From Tritrichomonas musculus (Eukaryota; Parabasalia; Tritrichomonadida; Tritrichomonadidae): DNA of 64,000 nucleotides. The notes beneath the pieces were generated by a model that was not told the DNA's origin, did no database searches, and saw only the letters and a list, made by a program, of their open reading frames with translations. Position numbers and translations under genes: made by a program. Shown in pieces: positions 26,951 through 35,317 of this stretch. Every line of letters starts with the position of its first letter. Position 1 is the stretch's first letter. The stretch spans positions 5,084,001 through 5,148,000 of the forward strand of contig JAPFFF010000011.1 of the NCBI GenBank assembly GCA_039105265.1, in the 5' to 3' direction.

Positions 26951-26956
26951 TACGTC
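26951..26956. repeat. TSD TACGTC, right copy (Mav-A)
   Basis: Identical to 5136-5141; the Mav-B 68-aa gene resumes immediately after it with tacgataatg. Confidence 0.92.
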
Positions 26957-27076
26957 TACGATAATGATGATGTTGTTGACGGAGTACTAAAAGAGATAAA
27001 TCACTTTATTGAACAACTAAAGAAATTCAACGGTCCTGCTGAATTAATTGCTGAACTTGAAGAGCTCATTTATTAG
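26957..27076 (+). pseudogene. TIR-borne 68-aa gene of Mav-B, 3' part
   Basis: The continuation of 5055-5141 after Mav-A. It encodes the end ...KEINHFIEQLKKFNGPAELIAELEELIY with a TAG stop. Its 3' end overlaps the 75-aa gene of the opposite strand, as in Mav-A. Confidence 0.82.
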
Positions 27077-27293
27077 ACAATTCATTTAATTCTTTCTCAA
27101 GTTGATGAACTTTATTTTTGAGGCTGTTGATGTCTTCAATAAGAGACTCACGAACGGCAAGACCATCAGAGCCCAACATTCCTGATTTGATATTGTTGAG
27201 ACATTGTTTGTAATCATAACACTTTTCTTTCAATCCTCGTTTGATACGTTTTAATTCTGGTATTTCTTTCTTGTATTCTGTTAGTTCACTCAT
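27066..27293 (-). CDS. 75-aa coiled-coil protein (Mav-B)
   Basis: Almost identical to the Mav-A copy (one Asn/Lys change in the final heptads). The near-identity, against the divergent MCP loop a few kilobases away, shows that conservation differs sharply between genes of these elements. Confidence 0.7.
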   Translation of the reverse strand: MSELTEYKKEIPELKRIKRGLKEKCYDYKQCLNNIKSGMLGSDGLAVRESLIEDINSLKNKVHQLEKELNELSNK

Positions 27294-27307
27294 TTAATAA
27301 CAATTAA

Positions 27308-27541
27308 ATGTCTGCTATTAATCAAATGAGAACCGTTCATGATGATAAACACAAAAACTATTTTGATAGATTACAATTAACGATGCAAAAGAAGAGAACA
27401 AAAATAAACTCAGCACCGACAGTGAAATGTTATAATGAAAAAGGTAATGTATTTCATGAACCACCACCAAAAACGACTAAATCATTAAATCATCATGATT
27501 CACTTAATCATTCGGTGGTTGTCAGGAGCAACAACATTTAA
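27308..27541 (+). CDS. 77-aa basic protein (Mav-B)
   Basis: The same protein as in Mav-A with a few substitutions (MSAINQMRTVHDDK, EPPPKTTK). It is divergent from the 75-aa gene with 14 bp between starts and overlaps the convergent 158-aa gene by 42 nt. Confidence 0.68.
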   Translation: MSAINQMRTVHDDKHKNYFDRLQLTMQKKRTKINSAPTVKCYNEKGNVFHEPPPKTTKSLNHHDSLNHSVVVRSNNI

Positions 27542-27976
27542 TACATATTCATTAATGACTTTTGATTGTTGGTCAACAACATTTGAAAGCTTATTGATAT
27601 GTTCTTCAAGTATTTTATTTTTGTTGTTTAATTGATTGATTTGTTCAGTGAATTCATTTAATGATTCTCTCATTAGTGATATATCAGCTTTGATGTTGTC
27701 GTTTTCAAGTGTTTTAGTGATTGTGTTCCCAACTTTCTTCAAATAAATGTCGCCACCACATCGTTTACCGTCTGTACAATTACGTTTAGTGATTTTGTAT
27801 TCATTACCGTCATTAGTGATGATTTTATAAATCTTGTTCAAATAGTTAGTCGTTTGTGATTTCATTTGCTCGATATTCTTTTGATAGAACAAATTGAACT
27901 CTTCAACTGATTTAAACACTTTTGATTCATTAATGGTTTCGTTTATTACTTTAAGTTCATTAATGTTTTCATTCAT
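27500..27976 (-). CDS. 158-aa protein with coiled-coil tail (Mav-B)
   Basis: The N-terminal EEFNLFYQKN ... ITKRNCTDGKRCGGDIYLKK domain is as in Mav-A. The coiled coil is 18 residues shorter (FTEQINQLNNKNKILEEHINKLS). Function unknown; its position between MCP-associated genes suggests a virion role. Confidence 0.7.
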   Translation of the reverse strand: MNENINELKVINETINESKVFKSVEEFNLFYQKNIEQMKSQTTNYLNKIYKIITNDGNEYKITKRNCTDGKRCGGDIYLKKVGNTITKTLENDNIKADISLMRESLNEFTEQINQLNNKNKILEEHINKLSNVVDQQSKVINEYVLNVVAPDNHRMIK

Positions 27977-28012
27977 TTATAATTATATTAAATCATTATA
28001 ATTCATTGTTTT

Positions 28013-28267
28013 TCATTTAACTTCATTCAATATTGATTTACCAAATCTCCCAACTCTGTCAGCAACATTTAAACCTGTATCAATTGCGTCAACAACCTGA
28101 CCAACACCAGGAATGAATTGTGTAATCGGTTTAACTCTGTCCATGATTTGCTTTCCAACATCAACAACTTTTGGAATTGCTTTAACTGCTTTCTGAGCAA
28201 ATGATTTAACTTTACCGCCAATTGATTTAAATGCGTTCTTGATTTTGTTGAATATACCTACGCCCAT
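28013..28267 (-). CDS. Amphipathic 84-aa virion-type peptide (Mav-B)
   Basis: MGVGIFNKIKNAFKSIGGKVKSF, then a conserved hinge (ITQFIPGVGQVVDAIDTGL). The N-terminal helix differs from Mav-A mainly in conservative changes that keep the amphipathic pattern. It is divergent from MCP. Confidence 0.7.
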   Translation of the reverse strand: MGVGIFNKIKNAFKSIGGKVKSFAQKAVKAIPKVVDVGKQIMDRVKPITQFIPGVGQVVDAIDTGLNVADRVGRFGKSILNEVK

Positions 28268-28310
28268 AATTTAATTAATGATAAAAGTGATTTATTTCCT
28301 TTTTATTCAA

Positions 28311-28316
28311 TCATAA
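28311..28316 (+). promoter_or_regulatory. Initiator-like TCATAA before MCP (Mav-B)
   Basis: TCATAA directly abuts the ATG at 28317, as in the Mav-A and Mav-C MCP genes. Confidence 0.5.
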
Positions 28317-30395
28317 ATGTTATACCGAAACGAAAGAGCTCATAACCTTCGCACTGAAACAGGAAACGTTCTTCATGCATTTGAAGAGATGAGAAACATG
28401 ATTAATGTCAATGACGGTACACGTTCATTTTCATTCAGAACAGTTGACTGTCATGACCAACCAGCTCCGTTTACAGCTGGTCAATATTCGCAAATCAGTT
28501 TAACACATCCTGACCATTTCGTAAGTGATATTGATAAAGGTTTCTTAACATTTCACGTTAAATTAGATTTATCATTGAACACAGATATGAGTAAATTAAA
28601 CGCCATTGATGACCCCAACAACTTGTACAAGCTGTTTGTTGGTTTCAAATCTTCAAATCAGTTGTTTGACAGGTTAGAGATTCTTCATAATAATGTCAAT
28701 GTCGGATACCAACAGAATGAATGCATTCGTGAAGGCTTCTTGTATTCATCAGTTAAACCAGAAGCCGAGAAGAAACGCCGTAGATTCGTTCATTCATTGT
28801 GGGAAAACATTAGCAACTATTCACAGACACATGCAGGAGCTTATGTTAATTTGAATTCATTTAAGAACACAGGAAGAAGCGAAGTCGAATTTGATTTGAA
28901 TGTTCCTTTTGATGATTTGCTTGCTTTACAGGCATTTGATTTATTCCCTAACGGAATCATTGGTGATTTATCAATTCGTTTTCAAGTTAGTCCAGCTGGT
29001 CTTGTTTGGGCAGTATTAGACCCTTTCACAGTTGCAGAAGCGAAAGTATTTCTTGAAGATAATGATTCAATATCGATGGATGAACTCGATAGATTAAAGG
29101 AAATCAAAGCCCGTGGTCATCTTCGTCATCAATTCACACAAATCGGTAATCAAGCAGTGATTCCAGGTCCAGGAACTCCGTCACCAGACCCATCACCAAC
29201 ACCAACACCTGTACCACCATCACCATCACCAACACCTGACCCATCACCAGAAGAAGAAGATAAACCAGAACCATCACCATCACCTGAACCAACACCTGCA
29301 CCAATCAAATATAAACTCACTTATAGAATTGGTGAGCAATATAACTTTGGAAGCGATGGTTCATATACTTATGATGATATTGCAACAGACCTTTCAATGT
29401 ATTTCAGTTATACAGCAGAAGAGTTCGCAAAATTAGACCTCAAACCAACAGCAACTGATGAAGAAATTTGTTTAGCAAATCCAGATTACACAAAACCACC
29501 ATTGACACACAACGATGGAAAGTATTATGTTTGGCAAATTGAGAAAACAGTTGCTAAATCAGCTCTCAGAGTTGTTAATGAATATCATGATGCAAGAGCT
29601 CAATTATTGAAAGAAACTTATTCTGCTCAAACAGCAACATTAACAGTTAATCGAATGACCATCACAGCTTGTAAATCTAATATGCAAGGCTTTGGAGTTT
29701 GTGAAGCTACAAGACAAGGAATTGAAGACATTTTAAGACAAGGTTTAATCATTCCTTCACAGAAAGTTGATTATCATGCTTTCCCAATAGCTCCAGCAGC
29801 TAACGGAATCAAGTCAACATTGAATATTCCATTAATCAATGCAACTAATTTATCAATCATGTTTCCAAAGCATCATAATGATTTAACAGTCTTTGAAAAT
29901 CCAGTTTATCAAAATTGTTTCTTAAATATCGGTGGCAAGAACTTTCCAGACGAAAACGTTTCAACTATTGGTGCACGATTCTTTGAAAATCAATTAACGG
30001 CTGGTGATTTAGACGCAATCACTCTTTCATGCACAAAGGAATTTGAAGACTCAATGACAATGCCAAAGAATGACGCGAACGGAAAGAGATACAAGAATAC
30101 AATTAGTGATGCAACATCATTTGTATTCAACATTCAAACAGAACGAGCAAGTGCAGGATATTGTTATGACGGACTTGATGGAGGTTTTGGAAACGTTCAG
30201 ATACAAGTCAATGGAATGCCTATCTATACAGGAGCTGATGATACATATTACAATGTTGTTGAGCCAGATGGAACCATCACCAGACCACCACCAACTCAAT
30301 TATGGATAACTAGGGATACATATTTCAAACTTTCTTTGGAAGGATTGGAATATGTTGATGATGAAACACCAAAAGGAAGCCAAGCAAATGAATAA
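28317..30395 (+). CDS. MCP: Major capsid protein with Pro-rich-linked extra domain, 692 aa (Mav-B)
   Basis: The capsid framework is conserved (residues 1-282 and about 440-692). Between them lie a Pro/Ser/Thr/Glu linker at about 284-329 (PSPDPSPTPTPVPPSPSP...) and a roughly 100-residue domain beginning YKLTYRIGEQYNF. The domain has a repeated small-beta look (TYDDIATDLSMYFSYTAEEF) and is different in each element. The linker resembles those of secreted or surface adhesins, so the domain may project from the capsid. Expected self-assembly into the shell follows from the family; the decoration role is inference. Confidence 0.83.
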   Translation: MLYRNERAHNLRTETGNVLHAFEEMRNMINVNDGTRSFSFRTVDCHDQPAPFTAGQYSQISLTHPDHFVSDIDKGFLTFHVKLDLSLNTDMSKLNAIDDPNNLYKLFVGFKSSNQLFDRLEILHNNVNVGYQQNECIREGFLYSSVKPEAEKKRRRFVHSLWENISNYSQTHAGAYVNLNSFKNTGRSEVEFDLNVPFDDLLALQAFDLFPNGIIGDLSIRFQVSPAGLVWAVLDPFTVAEAKVFLEDNDSISMDELDRLKEIKARGHLRHQFTQIGNQAVIPGPGTPSPDPSPTPTPVPPSPSPTPDPSPEEEDKPEPSPSPEPTPAPIKYKLTYRIGEQYNFGSDGSYTYDDIATDLSMYFSYTAEEFAKLDLKPTATDEEICLANPDYTKPPLTHNDGKYYVWQIEKTVAKSALRVVNEYHDARAQLLKETYSAQTATLTVNRMTITACKSNMQGFGVCEATRQGIEDILRQGLIIPSQKVDYHAFPIAPAANGIKSTLNIPLINATNLSIMFPKHHNDLTVFENPVYQNCFLNIGGKNFPDENVSTIGARFFENQLTAGDLDAITLSCTKEFEDSMTMPKNDANGKRYKNTISDATSFVFNIQTERASAGYCYDGLDGGFGNVQIQVNGMPIYTGADDTYYNVVEPDGTITRPPPTQLWITRDTYFKLSLEGLEYVDDETPKGSQANE

Positions 30396-30453
30396 ATGAA
30401 TTGATTTCATTAAATAATCGTCAATAAATAATATCTTTATTTTTGCGATTCAA

Positions 30454-31530
30454 ATGAATGAATCAATCAACTATCCTTTCAAATCTAAATACAAGTACAT
30501 CAAAGACACAAACATTAAAACTGAGCCCTATATTAAGGATTACCAATTGAAAACAGTAAAGAAACTATCAAAACCTGACTTCTCATTTGAGCCTCATTGT
30601 TGGGAAATGGATATAATGTTTGCGTTAAACAAAGCTTATCTTGTTCTTATCAATGTAAACACCAAATACTTAATTGTTGAACCAATTGATTACAAATCTG
30701 TGTTTTATGTAATCAAAGTAATTGATAAACTAGTCAATAAAAGGAATATCAGAATTGAAACAATTAAATGTGATGGTGAAAAGGCTTTTATATCAAATAC
30801 ATTCAAAGACTATTGCAACGGTGAAGAGCTATATCAAACAAACAAACCGTCAATTAAAGTCAAAGCACCAAACAAAATAAAGTTAATCATTGATGATTCA
30901 CCTTTCACGAATGCACATAAATGTGTTGATGCCGTAATCAGAACTTTACGAAATGCTTTCGGTGAATCACAACAACGAATGACAAACAATGTATTGATAC
31001 AACAAACGGTTGAATGGTACAATAACACTCCTCATTCATCTCTTCGCTTATTGAATCCTTTATACACGTCATTTGACGAAGAAACTGATGAATACCTTGA
31101 CAAACGACAATCAAAATACATTTATCTAACACCTCAACAGATGCAAGATGACCGCGACCTTGAATGGCAATACATTAGAGCCAAATCAATGCAATTGAAA
31201 GAGATTCAACAAAAACAACGATTTAAAGGTCTTCTGTCATATAAACCCAAAAATATAATACTCATTCACACCGATTACGGAAAAACAGAAAAGAAACATG
31301 AAAAGCGAAGAAGAGTATTCAATGAACTTGCTGAATTCATTTGCTATGAATCAGGAAACGTTAAATGTAAACTATTAAATCCTTTACGTCAAACTAACAA
31401 AACACTGAAGAATAAAACAATAATAACAGTTCCAATCATGTACACAAAATATGTTTGTTCATCAATAGATGCTTTGAATGATGATTATAAAGTATTCTTT
31501 TTGACTTATAAAACGCAAAATGAAAGCTAA
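30454..31530 (+). CDS. INT: Retroviral-type integrase, 358 aa (Mav-B)
   Basis: A full-length rve-type core: D53 in WEMDIMFA, D107 in IKCDGEKAF and D159 in KCVDAVIRTLRN, where Glu is expected, followed by VEWYNNTPHSSLRLLNP. No His/Cys zinc finger is visible at the N-terminus. Its last codons overlap the 116-aa gene. CTTTATTTTTGCGATTCAA precedes the ATG. Confidence 0.87.
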   Translation: MNESINYPFKSKYKYIKDTNIKTEPYIKDYQLKTVKKLSKPDFSFEPHCWEMDIMFALNKAYLVLINVNTKYLIVEPIDYKSVFYVIKVIDKLVNKRNIRIETIKCDGEKAFISNTFKDYCNGEELYQTNKPSIKVKAPNKIKLIIDDSPFTNAHKCVDAVIRTLRNAFGESQQRMTNNVLIQQTVEWYNNTPHSSLRLLNPLYTSFDEETDEYLDKRQSKYIYLTPQQMQDDRDLEWQYIRAKSMQLKEIQQKQRFKGLLSYKPKNIILIHTDYGKTEKKHEKRRRVFNELAEFICYESGNVKCKLLNPLRQTNKTLKNKTIITVPIMYTKYVCSSIDALNDDYKVFFLTYKTQNES

Positions 31531-31869
31531 ACAAAACACACTAAACGATACTATCACACACAATCAAAAGATTTTAATCTTCCTGATGATTTCGTTTATA
31601 GTCGCAACAAGAAGTACATTGTTGTTCAGTATTGTGGTGCTGTTGTCAATCAACATATTGTCGGTGATTTGATGGTTCATTCAGATATAGTTGAATTCAT
31701 GCCTTTCTGCGACCATTTCATTATGCTTGCTAACAGACGACAAACCAAATACAGAAAATATGAGTGTCTGAACAACACAAAAAAAGAATATCATTTATGG
31801 TTCACAGACATGAAAGGAAACGTTATTGAACCTGAATCATTTATATTCAGTTGTCTTTTGATTTATTAA
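31520..31869 (+). pseudogene. 116-aa gene with early frameshift (Mav-B)
   Basis: After ATGAAAGCTAAACAA the copy has eight bases where Mav-C has nine, shifting the frame within the first ten codons. The rest is conserved in the other frame. An internal ATG at 31672 could give only a shortened protein. The 11-nt overlap with the integrase is kept. Confidence 0.8.
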
Positions 31870-31881
31870 TGACTATTCAAA

Positions 31882-33000
31882 ATGGATTCTCATGTATTTT
31901 ATTTAAATCCGAATCAATTGGCTGATATGAGCAATTATAAAATTAATGGTGTAGCACCGATTGCATTTGCTATGATTACGACTACTGAATCAAGGTCAAT
32001 TTATATTTTTCCATCAACTTTTACATTTCCGAGGCAAGTTCAAAGTATTTATAAAGGTACAACATTAACGACTAGACCTGCATGGATGTTATATTTAATT
32101 GGTGATGGAATTTATAGTCCGTCATACATATTTATACGAAAGATACTACCAGGATTTCAAGAACCTGTATTTGTATTATTAAATGATAACACACCTAAAG
32201 ATATAACAAATTATTATGTAGAATATGATGGTGAAGCTTATTTTAATAGAGTAAATTTCGCTTTTACTTATGAGGTATTCATGAATGCATTTAATAATAT
32301 AATAACTGCAGCTGATACAGGTTATAATCCTAATGCAAATAAAACATATATATCATTCACCGTTTATGATAATCCAAACTTAATACCGATAATTGATTTC
32401 TATGATAACACAGAACCAGGTTCTGACACCAATGATATTAGAATACAAACAATGAACGATTTAAATCAAAATACGAATTATAAACCGAAGAAACCTGCAC
32501 ATTTAGGTTTTCGAAATGATACTATATTCACTGAATATCCTATATTCAAACCAAATATAAAACCCGATAACGAAACAACAGCAAATGAAACAACAGAAAA
32601 TATTAAATCATTAACTCCCAATCCACCAAGAAAGCATAAATCAAAAGAAAATGATAACAAAGTTCATTTTTCAGCATCAGCCATAAGTACAAAACCAAAT
32701 TATCCAACAAGCTATGAACCTATGGAAATTGAAGACGATTGGCATGTAAGAAATCAAAATCAATCACAAGGCTTTTATTTTGAAACACCAAATCCTAATA
32801 AGACATCAAATTATTCTGAACGACAACAAAACATAAATAATGATACTTTTGAAGACTTGTCAACTTCACTTGATAATCAGCAAGACCAGAAGCAACAACC
32901 ACAATCAACAAAACGTTATAGTTTTAGAATCGTTTCAGACCCAAATGACAAAAATAATAATAATAATAATAACAATAATGGAGGTTTTGATTTAAATTAA
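31882..33000 (+). CDS. Slot-2 protein, 372 aa (Mav-B)
   Basis: A divergent homologue of the 396-aa protein of C and Z. The N-terminal 180 residues align (YLNPNQLADMSNYKI ... FAMITTTESRSIYIFPSTFTFP), as does the last 100 with its Asn run and GGFDLN end; the middle differs and is shorter. The stop codon touches that of the convergent DLNGD gene with no spacer. Confidence 0.7.
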   Translation: MDSHVFYLNPNQLADMSNYKINGVAPIAFAMITTTESRSIYIFPSTFTFPRQVQSIYKGTTLTTRPAWMLYLIGDGIYSPSYIFIRKILPGFQEPVFVLLNDNTPKDITNYYVEYDGEAYFNRVNFAFTYEVFMNAFNNIITAADTGYNPNANKTYISFTVYDNPNLIPIIDFYDNTEPGSDTNDIRIQTMNDLNQNTNYKPKKPAHLGFRNDTIFTEYPIFKPNIKPDNETTANETTENIKSLTPNPPRKHKSKENDNKVHFSASAISTKPNYPTSYEPMEIEDDWHVRNQNQSQGFYFETPNPNKTSNYSERQQNINNDTFEDLSTSLDNQQDQKQQPQSTKRYSFRIVSDPNDKNNNNNNNNNGGFDLN

Positions 33001-35295
33001 TTATTCATTATTCATTCTTTGATGTAATGGTTTAAGATTAACAGCAAAATTATCATATTTATTTTTGTTCTGCAATTTGCTTTCTTTAAGTTGGGCTTTG
33101 AATGCTGTGTATCCACAATTTGGATATATATCTCTTTCTATTACTGCAGTGATTCGTTTAATGAAATTATCTTTAACGTTCTTAATATCTTCTGGCGTTG
33201 CTTCTTTAATTCCTTCTGCATTTCGTTTCAACCTGTTATATCCTTCTTGCTTACTTACATCAACATTGAAACCAACACCAAAGACAACATAATCAATGTA
33301 ATGCATTAATTCAGTAAATTGTTTACCCCATTGACTTGGTTCAGCCTTTAATTCTCCTGATGTGATATCAATAGCTTTATCAATAATCTTCTCAACATAT
33401 GATTGAACATTCTTTCCTAATACTGAAACATATTCTTTATTGTTCTGTTGTTTCCAATATATCCATTGTTCATATGTTAATATCTTTCCATTGAACTTAT
33501 TGTCTTGAATTAGTTCTTTGAAAGGAGCATCAAAGAGATAAGCAAATAACATATTTGATACAGCAAGGTAATTGATGAGTTTCTTCAAAGGAGATAATAC
33601 AAAGAATTGTTCGTCATTCCAATACACTTTCCAGACTTTAGAAAAGATTGATGACCAATAAGAATTTGGTGTAATACGTTTGCTGACTCTTGCTTTTCCC
33701 AGACCCATAGGACCGTAATAATTTTCTAACTCTTGCATTTCTTTTCCCTTTGTTAATTTGTATTGACCAGCATCCCAATCAATTTTCTTGATATCTTTAT
33801 CAAATAATGATTGAATCCATTTATTGAACGGCATTTCTTTTCTTTCTTGTTTTGTTTTAATAACAGATTTCCAAACTTTCTTGTAAGGAGAAGCAAATAC
33901 AAGCTTGTATCCGTTAATGATTGAAGGATTACCGTTCCTATCAATTAAAACAACATCATCAACTTTATCACCGTTCAAGTCTGTTATTGAGTTTCCTAAC
34001 GGGTCTTTGGCATTTTCTGGTAATAAACGATATCTTGGTTTACCGTCTTTATCAACTGAATTCTTACAGTATTCAATAGCTGTATCACGACAAGCTGCAT
34101 TCGGAATGTATTTGATTCTGAAGTTTCCGTTAATAATCATATCAATAAATTTATCTCTGTAATAGGATATATTACCACCAACCCGAGGTATTTCAAGCTT
34201 GTCAAATGAATCCTTTAATGTTGAGTTAACAAGTGGCATATCTTTTTTATCACGACGTCCGCGAGTATTCTTTGTAGGTTGCTTTGCATTTCTTATTAAT
34301 TCATCAAGTTGTTCATCATCTGCTTTGTTATCTTCTGCATATCCTTTGTATTTCCTTGCAAAAGGTGATTTAATTTCTTGTGCTTCTTCTTCATTATCAT
34401 CATATCTGTATGGTTGTTTTGCAGGTGTTCTTGTATATCTGTATGCTTCGGTTGCTGCTTCATCATCATCATGCCAATCATCTAATTCATCATCATATAA
34501 TGATTGAAGAGGTCCGTTATTATTGTTGTTGTCGTCTGCCATTTTATTAGTTGAAAAATTATTTTTATTGTGTTCCTTTGATGGTTCAATAAAAGAATCA
34601 GATAAATCATCGTTTTTCAATATTAATGACTCAGAATCTGATTCGCTTAATGTTATATTAAGTAATGAATCTTCACTGTCTTTAGGCAATTGTATTGTCG
34701 AGTCATTTTCATCAGAATCACTCGGAGTTATGCGTTTTCTTCTTGGTGTTCTTCGTTTATTAGTATCAAGTGTTGGTTCATGTATGCTTGTTCTCTTTCT
34801 TCTTCCTTTGTTGGTTTGTGGTGTTTGACTCTTTCTCGGTGGTTTGATGGGTGATGAACGAAAACCGTCAGAGCTATAATTTAAATCATCATTGACAACA
34901 ATATTGAAGTAATTGATAATGATATCAAGACTTTTTTTATCTGTTGTGTACTCTTTTAAACTAAGGAATTGATTGCCTTTACTTTTAATACCGGCATTGA
35001 TTTTGTTCATCAATGAAACAAATCGACGAAACTTGACTTTCATTTCACGAATCTTTCCCACACTTCTTCCTGTATATTCATTGTTTTGTATTTGATACAA
35101 CAAATTAATTAAATCATCGGGGTGTTCTAGTTTGTATGTACTGAGAAACGTGTTCTTAAAATAATCTATCGGGTCCTCTAGTTCTTCATCATCATCAGGT
35201 TTAGATACCTCACTATCAAATATAGTTTCATCATCAATATTACTCAAATCTAATTCAAAGCTATCAGATGAATTATTTTTATCTTGTTTTGACAT
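33001..35295 (-). CDS. DLNGD-loop protein, 764 aa (Mav-B)
   Basis: It has the same start as in Mav-A, a basic stretch (GRRKRTSIHEPTLDTNKRRTPRRKR), then a central part of the B/C/Z type with MADDNNNNNGPLQ and FARKYKGYAEDNKADDE. The C-terminal part carries DLNGDKVDDVVLID and the Trp-rich region. It shows that the N- and C-terminal thirds are fixed and the centre varies between element lineages. Confidence 0.75.
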   Translation of the reverse strand: MSKQDKNNSSDSFELDLSNIDDETIFDSEVSKPDDDEELEDPIDYFKNTFLSTYKLEHPDDLINLLYQIQNNEYTGRSVGKIREMKVKFRRFVSLMNKINAGIKSKGNQFLSLKEYTTDKKSLDIIINYFNIVVNDDLNYSSDGFRSSPIKPPRKSQTPQTNKGRRKRTSIHEPTLDTNKRRTPRRKRITPSDSDENDSTIQLPKDSEDSLLNITLSESDSESLILKNDDLSDSFIEPSKEHNKNNFSTNKMADDNNNNNGPLQSLYDDELDDWHDDDEAATEAYRYTRTPAKQPYRYDDNEEEAQEIKSPFARKYKGYAEDNKADDEQLDELIRNAKQPTKNTRGRRDKKDMPLVNSTLKDSFDKLEIPRVGGNISYYRDKFIDMIINGNFRIKYIPNAACRDTAIEYCKNSVDKDGKPRYRLLPENAKDPLGNSITDLNGDKVDDVVLIDRNGNPSIINGYKLVFASPYKKVWKSVIKTKQERKEMPFNKWIQSLFDKDIKKIDWDAGQYKLTKGKEMQELENYYGPMGLGKARVSKRITPNSYWSSIFSKVWKVYWNDEQFFVLSPLKKLINYLAVSNMLFAYLFDAPFKELIQDNKFNGKILTYEQWIYWKQQNNKEYVSVLGKNVQSYVEKIIDKAIDITSGELKAEPSQWGKQFTELMHYIDYVVFGVGFNVDVSKQEGYNRLKRNAEGIKEATPEDIKNVKDNFIKRITAVIERDIYPNCGYTAFKAQLKESKLQNKNKYDNFAVNLKPLHQRMNNE

Positions 35296-35317
35296 TGTTT
35301 AGTTTCTAATAAATTGA

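Noticed and set aside
30454-31530. Integrase as part of an LTR retrotransposon
   Set aside because: No reverse transcriptase, RNase H, gag or LTRs; TIRs, PolB and MCP place it in a Maverick.
31669-31869. Short ORF as an independent gene
   Set aside because: It is the 3' part of the frameshifted 116-aa gene of Mav-B.
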